Origin: Solirubrobacterales bacterium
Lineage (GTDB): Bacteria; Actinomycetota; Thermoleophilia; Solirubrobacterales; Solirubrobacteraceae
Reading direction: 5' to 3'
Assembly (NCBI GenBank): GCA_027451345.1
Contig: DAIDJO010000121.1
Coordinates: 1-36,059 of the forward strand
DNA length: 36,059 bases
Shown: in pieces, positions 12,381 to 21,465 of the stretch
Layout: every line of letters begins with the position of its first letter
Numbering within the stretch: position 1 is the stretch's first letter
Notes under the pieces: model-generated
Database searches by the model: none
Told to the model about the DNA's origin: nothing
What the model saw: only the letters and a program-made list of their open reading frames with translations
Position numbers and translations under genes: made by a program

Positions 12381-14717
12381 GCCGGGCGTGACCCGGTAGG
12401 CGTCAAACACGTTGTCGATGTTGCGCAGCCGCGTGATCGCCTGATCGAGCGTGCGGGTGTCCCCCACCTCGACCACGAACTGGTTGCGGATCATCGGGTG
12501 GTTGACGGTGCACCGCGCCTCGATGATGTTGATGCCCGCCTCGGCGAAGGTGCGGGACATGTCCTCGAGCAGTCGGTGGCGGTCCCATCCCTGCACCTCG
12601 ATCTCGACCTGGAAGGAGGTCTCGGCGTCCCCGTCCCAGGAGACGGGCGTGAAACGGTCGGGATCCTTGCGCAGGACCTGCGCGTTCGGGCAGTCCTCAC
12701 GGTGGATCGTGATCCCCCGGCCGAGCGAGATGTAGCCGACGATCGCGTCCCCCGGGACCGGGTGGCAGCACTTGGCCATGCGCAGCATCACCTCGTCGAT
12801 GCCGTCGACCGTGATGCCGTACCGGTTGGAGGAGGTCGTGGAGCGGGAGCGGCGGCGCCCGGCGGACATCAGATCGGCCGCCGCGGTCTGCTGGGTCTCG
12901 GCCGCCTCCCCCGCCTTGAGCCGCTGCATCACCTTGTTGATCACCGTCTGCGGTGAGATCTTCGCCGCGCCGAGGGCGATGTAGAAGTCGTCGCCCTTGC
13001 GGAAGCCCATCTCCCGGATCACCTCGGCCATCAGCGGCGAGGCGACGATCTTCTGGGAGGGCAGCCCCTGCTTGCGCAGGTGCTCCTGCAGCAGTTCGCG
13101 ACCGGCGTGCTCGGTGTCCTTGCGGCTCTCGGCCTTGTACCAGGCCTTGATCTTGTTGCGCGCCCGCGTCGTCTTGACGAGGGAGAGCCAGTCGCGGGAC
13201 GGCCCGCGCTCGCGCTTGGAGGTGAGGACCTCGACGATGTCCCCGGAGCGCAGCTGGTAGGAGAGCGGGACGATCTTGCCGTTCACCTTCGCACCGACGC
13301 AGCGGTGACCGACGTCGGTGTGGACGTCGTAGGCGAAGTCCAGCGGGGTCGCCCCCGCGGCCAGCGACTTCACCTCACCCTTGGGGGTGAACACGAAGAC
13401 ATCGTCCTCGAACAGGTCGACCTTCAGCGTCTCGACGAACTCACGGGGGTCCGAGACGTCCTTCTGCCAGTCGACGAGCGAGCGCAGCCACTTCAGCTTG
13501 CCGTCGGGGTCACGCAGCGCCGCGTCACCGCCGGCCTTGCCGGGGGCGCGGCCCGCGGGCGTTCCGCCCTCCTTGTACATCCAGTGCGCGGCGATACCGA
13601 ACTCGGCCAGGTCGTGCATCGCACGGGTGCGGATCTGGATCTCGAGCGGCCGTCCCTCGGGCCCGATCACCGTCGTGTGCAGCGACTGGTACATGTTGAA
13701 CTTCGGCATCGCGATGAAGTCCTTGAAGCGGCCGGGCAGCGGCTTCCACAGCGAGTGGATGACGCCGACGGTGCCGTAGCAGTCCTTCACCGATCCGACG
13801 ATCACGCGCATCGCGGTGAGGTCGTAGATCTCGTTGAACTCCCGGCCCTTCTTCGTCATCTTCGAGTAGATCGAGTAGAAGTGCTTGGCCCGTCCGGAGA
13901 TCTCGGCGGTGATGCCGACCTCCCCGAGCTCGTCGGCCAGGTACTGCCCGGCGGCGTTGACGTAGCGCTCGCGATCGTCGCGGTGCTGGGCCACGAGGGT
14001 CTTGATCTCGTTGTACTTGCGGGGATGCAGTGCCTGGAAGGCGAGGTCCTCGAGCTCCCACTTGATCGCGTGGATGCCGAGGCGGTGCGCGATCGGCGCG
14101 TAGATGTCGAGCGTCTCGCGCGCCTTGTCGATCTGCTTCTGCTTCGGCATCGCGTCGATCGTGCGCATGTTGTGCAGCCGGTCGGCGAGCTTGATCAGGA
14201 TGACCCGGATGTCCGAGGCCATCGCGACGACCATCTTGCGGTAGTTCTCCGCCTGCGCCTCGTCGCGCGACTGGAACGTCAGTTCCGTCAGCTTCGTCAC
14301 GCCGTCGACGAGCCCCGCCACCTCCTCGCCGAACCGCTCGCGGATGTCCTCGAGCGAGGCGTGGGTGTCCTCGACGGTGTCGTGCAGCAGCGCGGCGCAG
14401 AGCGTCTCGGTGTCCAGGCGCATCCCGGCACAGATCTTCGCGACGCTCACCGGGTGGACGATGAACTCCTCGCCCGACCGGCGGAACTGGTGGGCGTGAT
14501 GCCGGCAGGCGTAGACGAAGGCGGCCCGCACGCGCTCACGGTCGACCGCGATGGCCGCCTCGTCGGCGTGCTCCTCGACAACGGCGAAGAGGTCGCCGAG
14601 CAGTCCCTGCTCGAACTCGCTCAGCGCCTCGGCCGCGCGTTCGGTCACGGGCGCGGGCTCGGATGGCGATCCTGCGAGCGGCGCGCCGCCCCCGACGGCC
14701 GGACCGTCGGCCAGCAT
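12369..14717 (-). CDS. relA: Bifunctional (p)ppGpp synthetase/hydrolase Rel
   Basis: 782 residues. Stringent-response enzyme of the long RSH type. The order is HD hydrolase domain with intact HDTVED (112-117), synthetase domain (DLTAMRVIVGSVKDCYG, RFKDFIAMPK, NMYQSLHTTV), TGS domain (VFTPKGEVKSLAAGATPLDFAY), a conserved helical/zinc-finger region (MLRMAKCCHPVPGD) and a C-terminal ACT domain (ETSFQVEIEVQGWDRHRLLEDMSRTFAEAGINI). With both catalytic halves complete it should make and degrade (p)ppGpp. It is last in a minus-strand run after recJ, with a 101-bp spacer, so it may also have its own promoter. The first 35 residues are poorly conserved, so the true start could lie slightly downstream of ATG 14717. 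Confidence 0.97.
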   Translation of the reverse strand: MLADGPAVGGGAPLAGSPSEPAPVTERAAEALSEFEQGLLGDLFAVVEEHADEAAIAVDRERVRAAFVYACRHHAHQFRRSGEEFIVHPVSVAKICAGMRLDTETLCAALLHDTVEDTHASLEDIRERFGEEVAGLVDGVTKLTELTFQSRDEAQAENYRKMVVAMASDIRVILIKLADRLHNMRTIDAMPKQKQIDKARETLDIYAPIAHRLGIHAIKWELEDLAFQALHPRKYNEIKTLVAQHRDDRERYVNAAGQYLADELGEVGITAEISGRAKHFYSIYSKMTKKGREFNEIYDLTAMRVIVGSVKDCYGTVGVIHSLWKPLPGRFKDFIAMPKFNMYQSLHTTVIGPEGRPLEIQIRTRAMHDLAEFGIAAHWMYKEGGTPAGRAPGKAGGDAALRDPDGKLKWLRSLVDWQKDVSDPREFVETLKVDLFEDDVFVFTPKGEVKSLAAGATPLDFAYDVHTDVGHRCVGAKVNGKIVPLSYQLRSGDIVEVLTSKRERGPSRDWLSLVKTTRARNKIKAWYKAESRKDTEHAGRELLQEHLRKQGLPSQKIVASPLMAEVIREMGFRKGDDFYIALGAAKISPQTVINKVMQRLKAGEAAETQQTAAADLMSAGRRRSRSTTSSNRYGITVDGIDEVMLRMAKCCHPVPGDAIVGYISLGRGITIHREDCPNAQVLRKDPDRFTPVSWDGDAETSFQVEIEVQGWDRHRLLEDMSRTFAEAGINIIEARCTVNHPMIRNQFVVEVGDTRTLDQAITRLRNIDNVFDAYRVTPGATG

Positions 14718-14818
14718 GGCCCCGTCGGTCAGCGTCGCGCCATCGGCGCGACGGGGATCCTCGCGACCGTTGTCACCGGTTGGCGACGGCGTGACGCGGC
14801 CGTTCGCCCGCTGGGGGC

Positions 14819-17332
14819 TCAGGTCGCTCGCCGGAATCTCAATGCGCTCAGGAATCGCTGGCCGTCCTCATACCGTTTCGTGTACGCCCCGTAGGCCGGC
14901 GAACGCTCGAGCTCCGTCGGCGTGGCGCTGGCGACCTCCAGGGCCGGCAGATCCGGATCGAGGTTGACGAGCTCCAGCTCCGTGAGCACCCGCACGAGGC
15001 GCCCGGCCAGCCGTGCTGACCGCGCGTGCCCGCCGTCGCCCCGGAGCAGTTGCTCGAGCCCTTCCCCGGTGGCCCTCCCCTGTTCCCGCAGGGCTCGGTA
15101 GAGGGCCACGAGCGAAGCGCGGAGACCGTACTCCAGCTCATGTATCTGCTGAGCAAAGCGTAGCTCAGCCTCGCCCCAGGCCAGGTGGGTGTAGCCCGCG
15201 CCCAGCCGGATCACCGCCTCCTGCTCGGGCGAGGACGGGGGGTCGAGGACCACGACGTGCTCGTACTCCCCCACGATTTCCGGTTCCTCGAGCGCCGCCT
15301 CGTGACCGAGCAGAGCGAAGCCGCCGCGGCGGCCGGCCAGGCCGGCGAGTCGCCGGGGCACGTCGGCACAGAGCAGGAGGACCGGCTGCTCGGGGCCGGA
15401 GACGGCCTGCACGTCGGTGATCGTCGCCAGCGGGCTGCGTCCCCGCCAGTCGAGCACCCGCCGCTCGCTCTCCGGCGCGCAGTCATACGCGACACCGCCG
15501 TCCGGATCCACGTCGTCGGCGAGGTCGCGGTCGAACTCCATCAGCACGCTCGCGAGGTAGTCCTCCGGCTCGCCGAGGACGTGGATGGGCGACGGGACGC
15601 ACGGCGCGCAGCGCTGCAGGATCAGGCGCGGTTCGACCACGCCGTTCCAGACGTTGCGCTCGAGGCGGAAGCTCGCATCGACCGGGCCGCCGTCGGCGCC
15701 GGCGATCCGCCCGTCACAGCCGAAGGCCACCGCGTTGGCCCGGGCCCCGCCGGAGTTGACGTTGAAGCGCACGTGCTGACCGCTTTCGCCCATCGCGCGG
15801 ACCCCGTCGAACGTCGCCGCGGCGACGTACAGGCGGACCTCCGGGTTGCCGCTTCCGAACGGCGCGAGCGTCTGCAGCGACTCGGCGAGCTCGAGCGACA
15901 GGTCCGCCGCGGAGACCACGGCGTCGGCGCGTTCCACCGGGCGCAGCAGCTCCGGGGTGAGCCGCTCGGCGGCATAGCGCTCGAAGGCGTCGCGGAAGGC
16001 CGGGATCGCCTCGGGGGCGATGCTCAGCCCGGCGGCCGCCCGGTGCCCACCATAGGTGAGGAGGTGCTCTCCGGTGGCCTCGAGGGCGCCGAGCAGGTCG
16101 AATCCGGGGATGCTGCGGCCGGAGCCGTGCGCCGCCGCGGCCGGATCGGCGGGATCGAGCGCCAGCATGATCGCCGGCCGGTGGTGACGCTCGACGATCC
16201 GCGAGGCGACGATCCCGATCACCCCGGCGTGCCAGCCCGGCGCGGCGAGCACGTAGGCGCTGCGCTCGCCCATCTCGGCGGCGATGGCCTCGGCCTCCCA
16301 GGCGATCCGCTGCTCGGTCGCGCGGCGCTCCGCGTTCACCGCGTCGAGCTCCTGCGCGATCCGCTGCGCGCGCGCCGGGTCGTCGGTGAGCAACAGCTCA
16401 AGACCCGCGTCAGCGCGTCGCATCCGCCCGGCCGCGTTGATCCGCGGCGCGAGCCGGAAGGCGAGACAGGCGGCGTCGAGCGCGCTCGGATCGGTGCGCG
16501 AAACGGCCATCAGTGCCCTCAGCCCCGGACGGCGGGTGCCCGCCATCTGGTTCAGTCCGTCCCGCACGATCCGCCGGTTCTCCCCCTGCAGCGGCATGAG
16601 GTCGGCGACGGTGGCGAGCGCGACGAGCTCGAGGTCCTCGGCGGCCGTCGGCGCCCCGAGCGCCTCGGCCAGCTTGTGCGCGACCGCGGTGCCGCACAGG
16701 TCCGGCGTCGGGTAGCGGCAGATGGCGGGGTGCACGATCGGACAGTCCGGCAGGGCGCCATCACCGCGCGGGGCGTGATGGTCGGTGACGACCACGTCGA
16801 GGCCGAGGGACGCCGCCGTCTGCACCGGTTCCACGGCGGTGATCCCGCAGTCGACCGTCACGAGCAGCCGGCCCCCGGCTTGCGCCAGGCGCTCGACCGT
16901 CGTCACCGACAGTCCGTACCCATCCTCGCTGCGGCTCGGCAGATACCAGCCGACGTCGGCCCCGAGCGCCTGCAGCGCCCGGACGAGCACGGCGGTGGCG
17001 CAGACCCCGTCGACGTCGTAATCGCCGTGCACGATGATCCGCCCGCCGCCGCGGACGTGTCGCCAGATGACGTCGAGAGCGTCGGTGAGCCCGGCGAACA
17101 GCGCCGGGTCGTGTCGCTCGTCGGCGGCCAGGAAGGCCCGCGCGGCGTCGGGATCGGCGAGGCCGCGGCGCACGAGGATCTGCGAGAGCACGTGGCTGAC
17201 CCCGAGCTCCCGCTCGAGCGCCAGCGCCGCCTCCAGCTCGTACCCGGGCAGCTCGAGCCGCGGACCGGCGAGCTCAGGGGCGAGCGGCGGATCGGCGGCG
17301 ATGGACGGAGAACGGACGCTGAGGCTGGCCAC
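14819..17332 (-). CDS. recJ: Single-stranded-DNA-specific exonuclease RecJ
   Basis: 837 residues. 5'-3' ssDNA exonuclease of mismatch repair and RecF-type recombination. DHH motifs: HGDYDVDG (102-109), VTVDCGI (D161), VVTDHHAPRGD (DHH 184-186) and LAPRINAAGRM. The DHHA1 domain has GWHAGVIGIVASRI and GGHRAAAGLSI. After the OB-fold region comes a C-terminal extension of roughly 250 residues (from about ESERRVLDWRGRSP to the end) resembling the extra domain of long Gram-positive RecJ proteins. GTG 17332 is chosen because TACTCT lies 6 nt upstream on the coding strand (leaderless) and it starts directly before the conserved region; the frame stays open far upstream. It lies between the small membrane protein gene and relA. 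Confidence 0.95.
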   Translation of the reverse strand: MASLSVRSPSIAADPPLAPELAGPRLELPGYELEAALALERELGVSHVLSQILVRRGLADPDAARAFLAADERHDPALFAGLTDALDVIWRHVRGGGRIIVHGDYDVDGVCATAVLVRALQALGADVGWYLPSRSEDGYGLSVTTVERLAQAGGRLLVTVDCGITAVEPVQTAASLGLDVVVTDHHAPRGDGALPDCPIVHPAICRYPTPDLCGTAVAHKLAEALGAPTAAEDLELVALATVADLMPLQGENRRIVRDGLNQMAGTRRPGLRALMAVSRTDPSALDAACLAFRLAPRINAAGRMRRADAGLELLLTDDPARAQRIAQELDAVNAERRATEQRIAWEAEAIAAEMGERSAYVLAAPGWHAGVIGIVASRIVERHHRPAIMLALDPADPAAAAHGSGRSIPGFDLLGALEATGEHLLTYGGHRAAAGLSIAPEAIPAFRDAFERYAAERLTPELLRPVERADAVVSAADLSLELAESLQTLAPFGSGNPEVRLYVAAATFDGVRAMGESGQHVRFNVNSGGARANAVAFGCDGRIAGADGGPVDASFRLERNVWNGVVEPRLILQRCAPCVPSPIHVLGEPEDYLASVLMEFDRDLADDVDPDGGVAYDCAPESERRVLDWRGRSPLATITDVQAVSGPEQPVLLLCADVPRRLAGLAGRRGGFALLGHEAALEEPEIVGEYEHVVVLDPPSSPEQEAVIRLGAGYTHLAWGEAELRFAQQIHELEYGLRASLVALYRALREQGRATGEGLEQLLRGDGGHARSARLAGRLVRVLTELELVNLDPDLPALEVASATPTELERSPAYGAYTKRYEDGQRFLSALRFRRAT

Positions 17333-17338
17333 CGACCC

Positions 17339-17344
17339 AGAGTA
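17339..17344 (-). promoter_or_regulatory. Leaderless -10 element of recJ (TACTCT)
   Basis: TACTCT on the minus strand ends 6 nt before GTG 17332; no ribosome binding site is present. It suggests recJ can be transcribed apart from the secDF genes. Confidence 0.5.
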
Positions 17345-17373
17345 GGTGGCGGCTCCGACGGAAGCGGCCGGGC

Positions 17374-17658
17374 TCAGGCGAGGCTCGCGGCGGCCCCGGC
17401 GCCGCGCTCGCGCCGGATCCCCTCGGCGTAGATCAGCCCGATGCCGATCACCGAGCCGGGAATCCCCTCGAGCGCCGTCACCAGGTGAGTGGTGTGCGGC
17501 CCGGGGACGCTGAACCCGTGGATGGCGAGACCGACCAGCACCGCGCCGACCAGCGAGCCGAGGAACGCACCGACGATCCCACCCCAGTAGTGGTCGGGCA
17601 GCCAGATCGTGAAGTGCCAGATGGCGAGTCCCATCATCGCCCAGGCGAGCAGCCCCAT
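17374..17658 (-). CDS. Small membrane protein of unknown function
   Basis: 94 residues with two strong hydrophobic helices (1-20, LLAWAMMGLAIWHFTIWL; about 27-47, GIVGAFLGSLVGAVLVGLAIHG) and a possible third (about 68-80, GSVIGIGLIYAEG). The glycine-zipper second helix resembles transglycosylase-associated (YeaQ-like) small proteins, but I would not assign that family firmly. Start ATG 17658 is certain: AGGAGG lies 5 nt upstream and the codon overlaps the secDF stop (ATGA). It is therefore translationally coupled to secDF and might be an accessory of the export machinery or only a passenger. Confidence 0.8.
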   Translation of the reverse strand: MGLLAWAMMGLAIWHFTIWLPDHYWGGIVGAFLGSLVGAVLVGLAIHGFSVPGPHTTHLVTALEGIPGSVIGIGLIYAEGIRRERGAGAAASLA

Positions 17659-20600
17659 CAGCGCCTCCTGCCGTGCCGGCGGTTGCGGGTCTTCGCGCGC
17701 CGGGCGGCGGGGGGCGTCGGGTTGGCGACCCCGTCGTTCTCCGGTTCATCCGGGGCCGGGGTCACCGCGTCGCCCCGACCGGGGGCCTGCGCGTCTCCTG
17801 GACCCACGGCATCTCCCGATCCCGGGACAGGCTCGCTCGCCGGCGGGGTCTCGGTGACATCGAGCGCGTCGTCGGCGGGAGCGCTCGGTCCGATCGAGGG
17901 AAGCGGCGCGGGGGCCGGCTCCGCCGGCGGCGTCGGCGCGCTGGGCCGCGGGCGGGAGGTCAGGGTCGAGCTGCCACGGGACCCGCGGCGCGGCGCGGCG
18001 GGGGCGGGCTCGTCCTCCTCGGTCACGTGCGCGGTCCGCTCGGCGAGCCGGGAGGGCCGCTGCCGGGGGCCGTCGTCCTCGAGCCCGAGGTCGCGCTTCA
18101 TCTGCTCGAACTCGGCGTTGGAGACGTTCTCTCCCGGCGGCGCGGTCAGGCGGCCGGTCGAGCGCGTGCGGCGCGGGGTCGGGTCGACGTCGCCGCCGTC
18201 GGCGTAGGCCGGGACGTGGCCGACGTCGGCGATGATCCGCAGCCGGCGGGCGCGGTAGGCGTGCTCACGCTCCTTCCAGTGCGTCAGCACCGGCGAGGCG
18301 ATGAAGATCGACGAGTAGGCGCCGGAGGCGACACCGATCAGCAGCGCGAAGGCGAAGTCCTGGAGGGTGGCGCCACCGAAGAGGAGCAGCGCGATCACGG
18401 GCAGCAGGGTGCACGAGGTGGTGATGAGCGACCGGGTCAGCACCTCGGACATCGACCGGTTGACCACCTGTGAGAACGCCGCCCGCGGCATGCGCGGCAC
18501 GTTCTCCCGCACCCGGTCGAAGACGATGATCGTGTCGTAGAGCGAGTAGCCGAGGATCGTCAGCAGCGCCGCGACCGTGTTGGCGGTCACCGTGCGCCCC
18601 ACCAGGGCGTAGACACCGGCGGTGATCAGCAGGTCATGCATCAGCGCGATCAGCACGGGCACCGTGAACTTCCACTCGAAGCGGAGCGCCACATACAGCG
18701 AGATGACGATCAGGGAGACGATGATCGCGACCACGGCGCTGTGGGTGATCGTCGAGCCGAAGGCCGGGCCGACCGAGGTGGCGTTGAAGCCCTTCGTGCC
18801 CCCGTGGATCCCGAAGCGCTGCTCGAGCGTGGTGCGCAGCTGCTCGTAGTGGCCCTGCGAGAGGTACTTCGAGGTGATCTGGTAGCCGTAGGCGCCGAGC
18901 GTCTTTGAGTGGTGGACGGCCTGCACGGTCACGTCGCTGCCGCCGGACTTGGTCACGAGCGTCTTGACGGTGGCGACGCTCGCGCTGTGCTGCAGGCCGA
19001 CCGAGATCTGGGTGCCGCCGGTGAAGTCGATGCCGAGCTTCAGGCCGCGGCCGCCGATCGCCAGCGCGCCGATGAGCAGGATGACGCCCGACATCGAGAA
19101 GAAGTACCGGCTCGCGCCCATGAAGTCGAAGCGCCAGTGGCGTCGCTCGCCGCCCGCCCCGAGCGCCGACGGGCTCTGGATCGCGCGCGAATCGCCCATC
19201 GTGGTGAGGATCGCCTGCGTGGCGAGCACCGCCGTGAAGAGCGAGACGAACGTGCCGATGCCGAGCGTGAAGGCGAAGCCCTTCACGTCGGAGGTGGCGA
19301 GCACGAAGAGGATGAACGCGGTCATGATCGTGACCACGTTGGCGTCGATGATCGCGGTGATGCCCTTGCGGTAGCCGGTGACGATCCCCTGGCGGATCGA
19401 GCGCCCGCCGCGGATCTCCTCCTTGACCCGCTCGAAGATGACGACGTTCGCGTCCGCGGCCACGCCGATCGTCAGGATCAGGCCGGCGATCCCGGCGAGC
19501 GTCATCGTGATGGGGATCAGCTTGATCAGCGCGTAGAAGTAGATGCCGTACGCGATCAGGCCACCGACGGCGATCACGCCGAGCACCCGGTAGTACCCGA
19601 TCAGCAGCAGCACGACGACGGCGAGGCGGACGAGGCCGGCCACGAGCCCCTGGTGGAGCGCCGTGGCACCGAGCGTTGCGGACACCTGGTTCTCGGAGAT
19701 CTGCACGAGCCGCACGGGCAGGGCGCCGAGCCGCAGCTGCGTGGCGAGCTGGGCCGCGGTGGTGGTGGTGAACCCGCCGAAGATCTCGCTGCCGCCGCTC
19801 GACGGGATGCCCTGCGGGAACTGGTTGTAGTCGATCGAGGCGACGCTGATCAGCTGGTTGTCGAGCGCGATGGCGAAGTGCTGCTTGATCGACTGGCCCG
19901 GCGGGCTGTCGAGCTTCCCGCGCTCGGCGATCGTCCCCGTCACGCTCTGGAAGATGTTCGCCCCGCCGTTCTTGAAGCCGAACGTGACGTCCGGGGATCC
20001 GCTCGAGTCGGTCCCGGACTGCGGGTTGGTGATCTTGTCGCCGGTGAGGGCGACGTCATCGCGCACCACGTAGTACCCGGCGTTCGGCGTGCCGTACTTC
20101 GGCCAGTTGGCGAAGTTGCTCGGGGTTGCCTGCAGGACCTGCGTGCCCTGGGGCACGACGAGGGTCTGGGTGCCGGCGGTCTCGGCCGGGGTGAGGTTCG
20201 CCTTCAGCTGTGCCTCGGCGGCGGCGTGGCTGACCCCGATCGGCGCCGTCAGCTGCGCGATCAGGCAGTGCACGCCCTGCTGCACCTTCGTCCCCTGCGC
20301 CGCGGCGGCGGCGGCGCAGGCCGAGCTGCCCGGCGCTCCGAACAGGAAGTACTGGTTGCCGAAGCCCGAGGTGTGCTTGTCGTTGCGGATGAGCTTCTGC
20401 TGGGAGCCGAGCTTCACCGCCTGGTAGAAGCCGAGCGCACCGGCCGCGGGCGACGGGGAGCCGGCCTGGGCCGAGGCACCGGCGAGCGCCAGCGCCTGGG
20501 GGTTGCTCGTCAGGATCCCGGCCGCGGCCGGCGTGCCGGACGGCGTGAGGACGTTCGCCTCCCAGTCGTAGAAGAAGAGCTGCGAGGTCTTGCCGACGAG

Positions 20601-20912
20601 CTTCTCGGCCTGGGCCACGTTCTGGACGTCCGGCAGCTGGACGTCGATCAGGTCGGTGCCGGTGGTGGTGATCTGCGGCTGGGAGACACCGAGCTGGTTG
20701 ACCCGGTTGTTCATCACGTCGACCGCACGCTGGAGCGCGGCCGGGGTGATCACCGGCGTCGACGGCGTGCGCTCGGCCCGGTAGACGAGCTCGACGCCGC
20801 CCTTCAGGTCGAGACCGAGCCGCGTCGGCCGAGTCGCGATCAGCGCGACCGATGCGGCGATCAGCCCGGCCACGAGCAGCAGGACGAATCCGTGGCGTTG
20901 GCGGTCGGTCAT
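17658..20912 (-). CDS. secDF: Fused protein translocase subunit SecDF
   Basis: 1084 residues. Accessory subunit of the Sec translocon that uses the proton gradient to pull proteins out of the cytoplasm. SecD half: N-terminal helix, LGLDLKGGVELVY, a large periplasmic domain with an Ala/Cys-rich insertion, then LILTIGVAADANVVIFERVKEE. SecF half: LKLGIDFTGGTQI, then LTILGYSLYDTIIVFDRVRENV. Both conserved D4 signatures are present. The protein continues about 190 residues past the last helix as a Pro/Ala/acidic, probably disordered cytosolic tail ending in a strongly basic cluster (RRAKTRNRRHGRRR). ATG 20912 has TAGCAT 9 nt upstream. It heads the run secDF, small membrane gene, recJ, relA. Confidence 0.95.
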   Translation of the reverse strand: MTDRQRHGFVLLLVAGLIAASVALIATRPTRLGLDLKGGVELVYRAERTPSTPVITPAALQRAVDVMNNRVNQLGVSQPQITTTGTDLIDVQLPDVQNVAQAEKLVGKTSQLFFYDWEANVLTPSGTPAAAGILTSNPQALALAGASAQAGSPSPAAGALGFYQAVKLGSQQKLIRNDKHTSGFGNQYFLFGAPGSSACAAAAAAQGTKVQQGVHCLIAQLTAPIGVSHAAAEAQLKANLTPAETAGTQTLVVPQGTQVLQATPSNFANWPKYGTPNAGYYVVRDDVALTGDKITNPQSGTDSSGSPDVTFGFKNGGANIFQSVTGTIAERGKLDSPPGQSIKQHFAIALDNQLISVASIDYNQFPQGIPSSGGSEIFGGFTTTTAAQLATQLRLGALPVRLVQISENQVSATLGATALHQGLVAGLVRLAVVVLLLIGYYRVLGVIAVGGLIAYGIYFYALIKLIPITMTLAGIAGLILTIGVAADANVVIFERVKEEIRGGRSIRQGIVTGYRKGITAIIDANVVTIMTAFILFVLATSDVKGFAFTLGIGTFVSLFTAVLATQAILTTMGDSRAIQSPSALGAGGERRHWRFDFMGASRYFFSMSGVILLIGALAIGGRGLKLGIDFTGGTQISVGLQHSASVATVKTLVTKSGGSDVTVQAVHHSKTLGAYGYQITSKYLSQGHYEQLRTTLEQRFGIHGGTKGFNATSVGPAFGSTITHSAVVAIIVSLIVISLYVALRFEWKFTVPVLIALMHDLLITAGVYALVGRTVTANTVAALLTILGYSLYDTIIVFDRVRENVPRMPRAAFSQVVNRSMSEVLTRSLITTSCTLLPVIALLLFGGATLQDFAFALLIGVASGAYSSIFIASPVLTHWKEREHAYRARRLRIIADVGHVPAYADGGDVDPTPRRTRSTGRLTAPPGENVSNAEFEQMKRDLGLEDDGPRQRPSRLAERTAHVTEEDEPAPAAPRRGSRGSSTLTSRPRPSAPTPPAEPAPAPLPSIGPSAPADDALDVTETPPASEPVPGSGDAVGPGDAQAPGRGDAVTPAPDEPENDGVANPTPPAARRAKTRNRRHGRRR

Positions 20913-20921
20913 CGCGGGTGG

Positions 20922-20927
20922 ATGCTA
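20922..20927 (-). promoter_or_regulatory. Leaderless -10 element of secDF (TAGCAT)
   Basis: TAGCAT on the minus strand ends 9 nt before ATG 20912, without a ribosome binding site between. Confidence 0.45.
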
Positions 20928-20959
20928 GAAGAGGATCGGTGTAGACGCGGTTAGGCCGC

Positions 20960-21421
20960 TCAACGCCCGTTCGTGGGCGTCAGCACGAGGAGCACGCCGC
21001 CCTCCTCGTCATCGTACGCGGGAAAGATGTCGGCCACGGCCGAAGCGCGCTCCGCGCCAGCGCGAACGACCACCGGCTTGCCGCTGACGCGAACCTCCCA
21101 CTCGAGCGCCGTGGCGATGTGGTCGACGCCGTCAGGGAAGCTCAGCTCGAGCGCCGTCTGCACCGGCTGTCCGATCGCCGACTCGGTGCGCAGGCCGGTG
21201 AGCTCGAAGGAGCCGCGCCCGCAGTCGACGATCCGCCCCTCGGCGTCGCAGGCGAAGAAGGCGGCCGCCGGGGCCGGGTAGTAGTCGTCGAGCAGCTCGA
21301 AGAGATAGGCGAACCCGCACTTCTCGCACCCGCGCGCCTCCCGCCGGAAGCCGGCGTTGCGGTCGGTGCCCATCGACCGGTTCCCGCAGTGCGGGCAGAT
21401 GAAGTAGTGCTCGTGCGACAT
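20960..21421 (-). CDS. Zinc-ribbon plus PAS domain protein
   Basis: 153 residues. N-terminal zinc ribbon with C9-C12 (FICPHCGNRS) and C32-C35 (GCEKCGFAYL). It is followed by a short PAS-like fold: FFACDAEGRIVDCGRGSFELTG (PAS core entry), AIGQPVQTAL, then EWEVRVSGKPVVVRAGAERASAVADIFPAYDDEEGGVLLVLTP. No kinase, cyclase or other output domain is attached. I infer a small cytosolic sensor or adaptor whose zinc ribbon may bind protein or nucleic acid; ligand and partner are unknown. ATG 21421 is leaderless (TATCCT 7 nt upstream). A 12-bp palindrome sits right next to the -10. It lies between ruvB and secDF. Confidence 0.8.
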   Translation of the reverse strand: MSHEHYFICPHCGNRSMGTDRNAGFRREARGCEKCGFAYLFELLDDYYPAPAAAFFACDAEGRIVDCGRGSFELTGLRTESAIGQPVQTALELSFPDGVDHIATALEWEVRVSGKPVVVRAGAERASAVADIFPAYDDEEGGVLLVLTPTNGR

Positions 21422-21428
21422 GTGGCGC

Positions 21429-21447
21429 AGGATAGTCAGTCGACTGA
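21429..21447 (-). promoter_or_regulatory. Leaderless -10 and adjoining 12-bp palindrome
   Basis: On the minus strand TATCCT (21434-21429) lies 7 nt before ATG 21421. Immediately upstream of it the perfect palindrome TCAGTCGACTGA (21436-21447) occupies the -10/-35 spacer, the usual position for an operator. Confidence 0.55.
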
Positions 21448-21465
21448 AGGGGTCGGCGCCCGGCG

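Noticed and set aside
13080-14894. 604-codon plus-strand frame opposite relA
   Set aside because: Antisense to a fully conserved Rel protein; no domain content.
15185-17431. 748-codon plus-strand frame opposite recJ
   Set aside because: Antisense to intact RecJ motifs and compositionally an artefact of third-position GC bias.
17333-17749. N-terminal extension of the recJ reading frame upstream of GTG 17332
   Set aside because: It overlaps the small membrane protein gene, is Arg/Pro/Gly-rich and unlike RecJ, and the leaderless -10 TACTCT sits inside it directly before GTG 17332.
18909-20954. 681-codon plus-strand frame opposite secDF
   Set aside because: Low-complexity His/Arg/Asp-rich product, antisense to clear SecDF motifs, no start signals.
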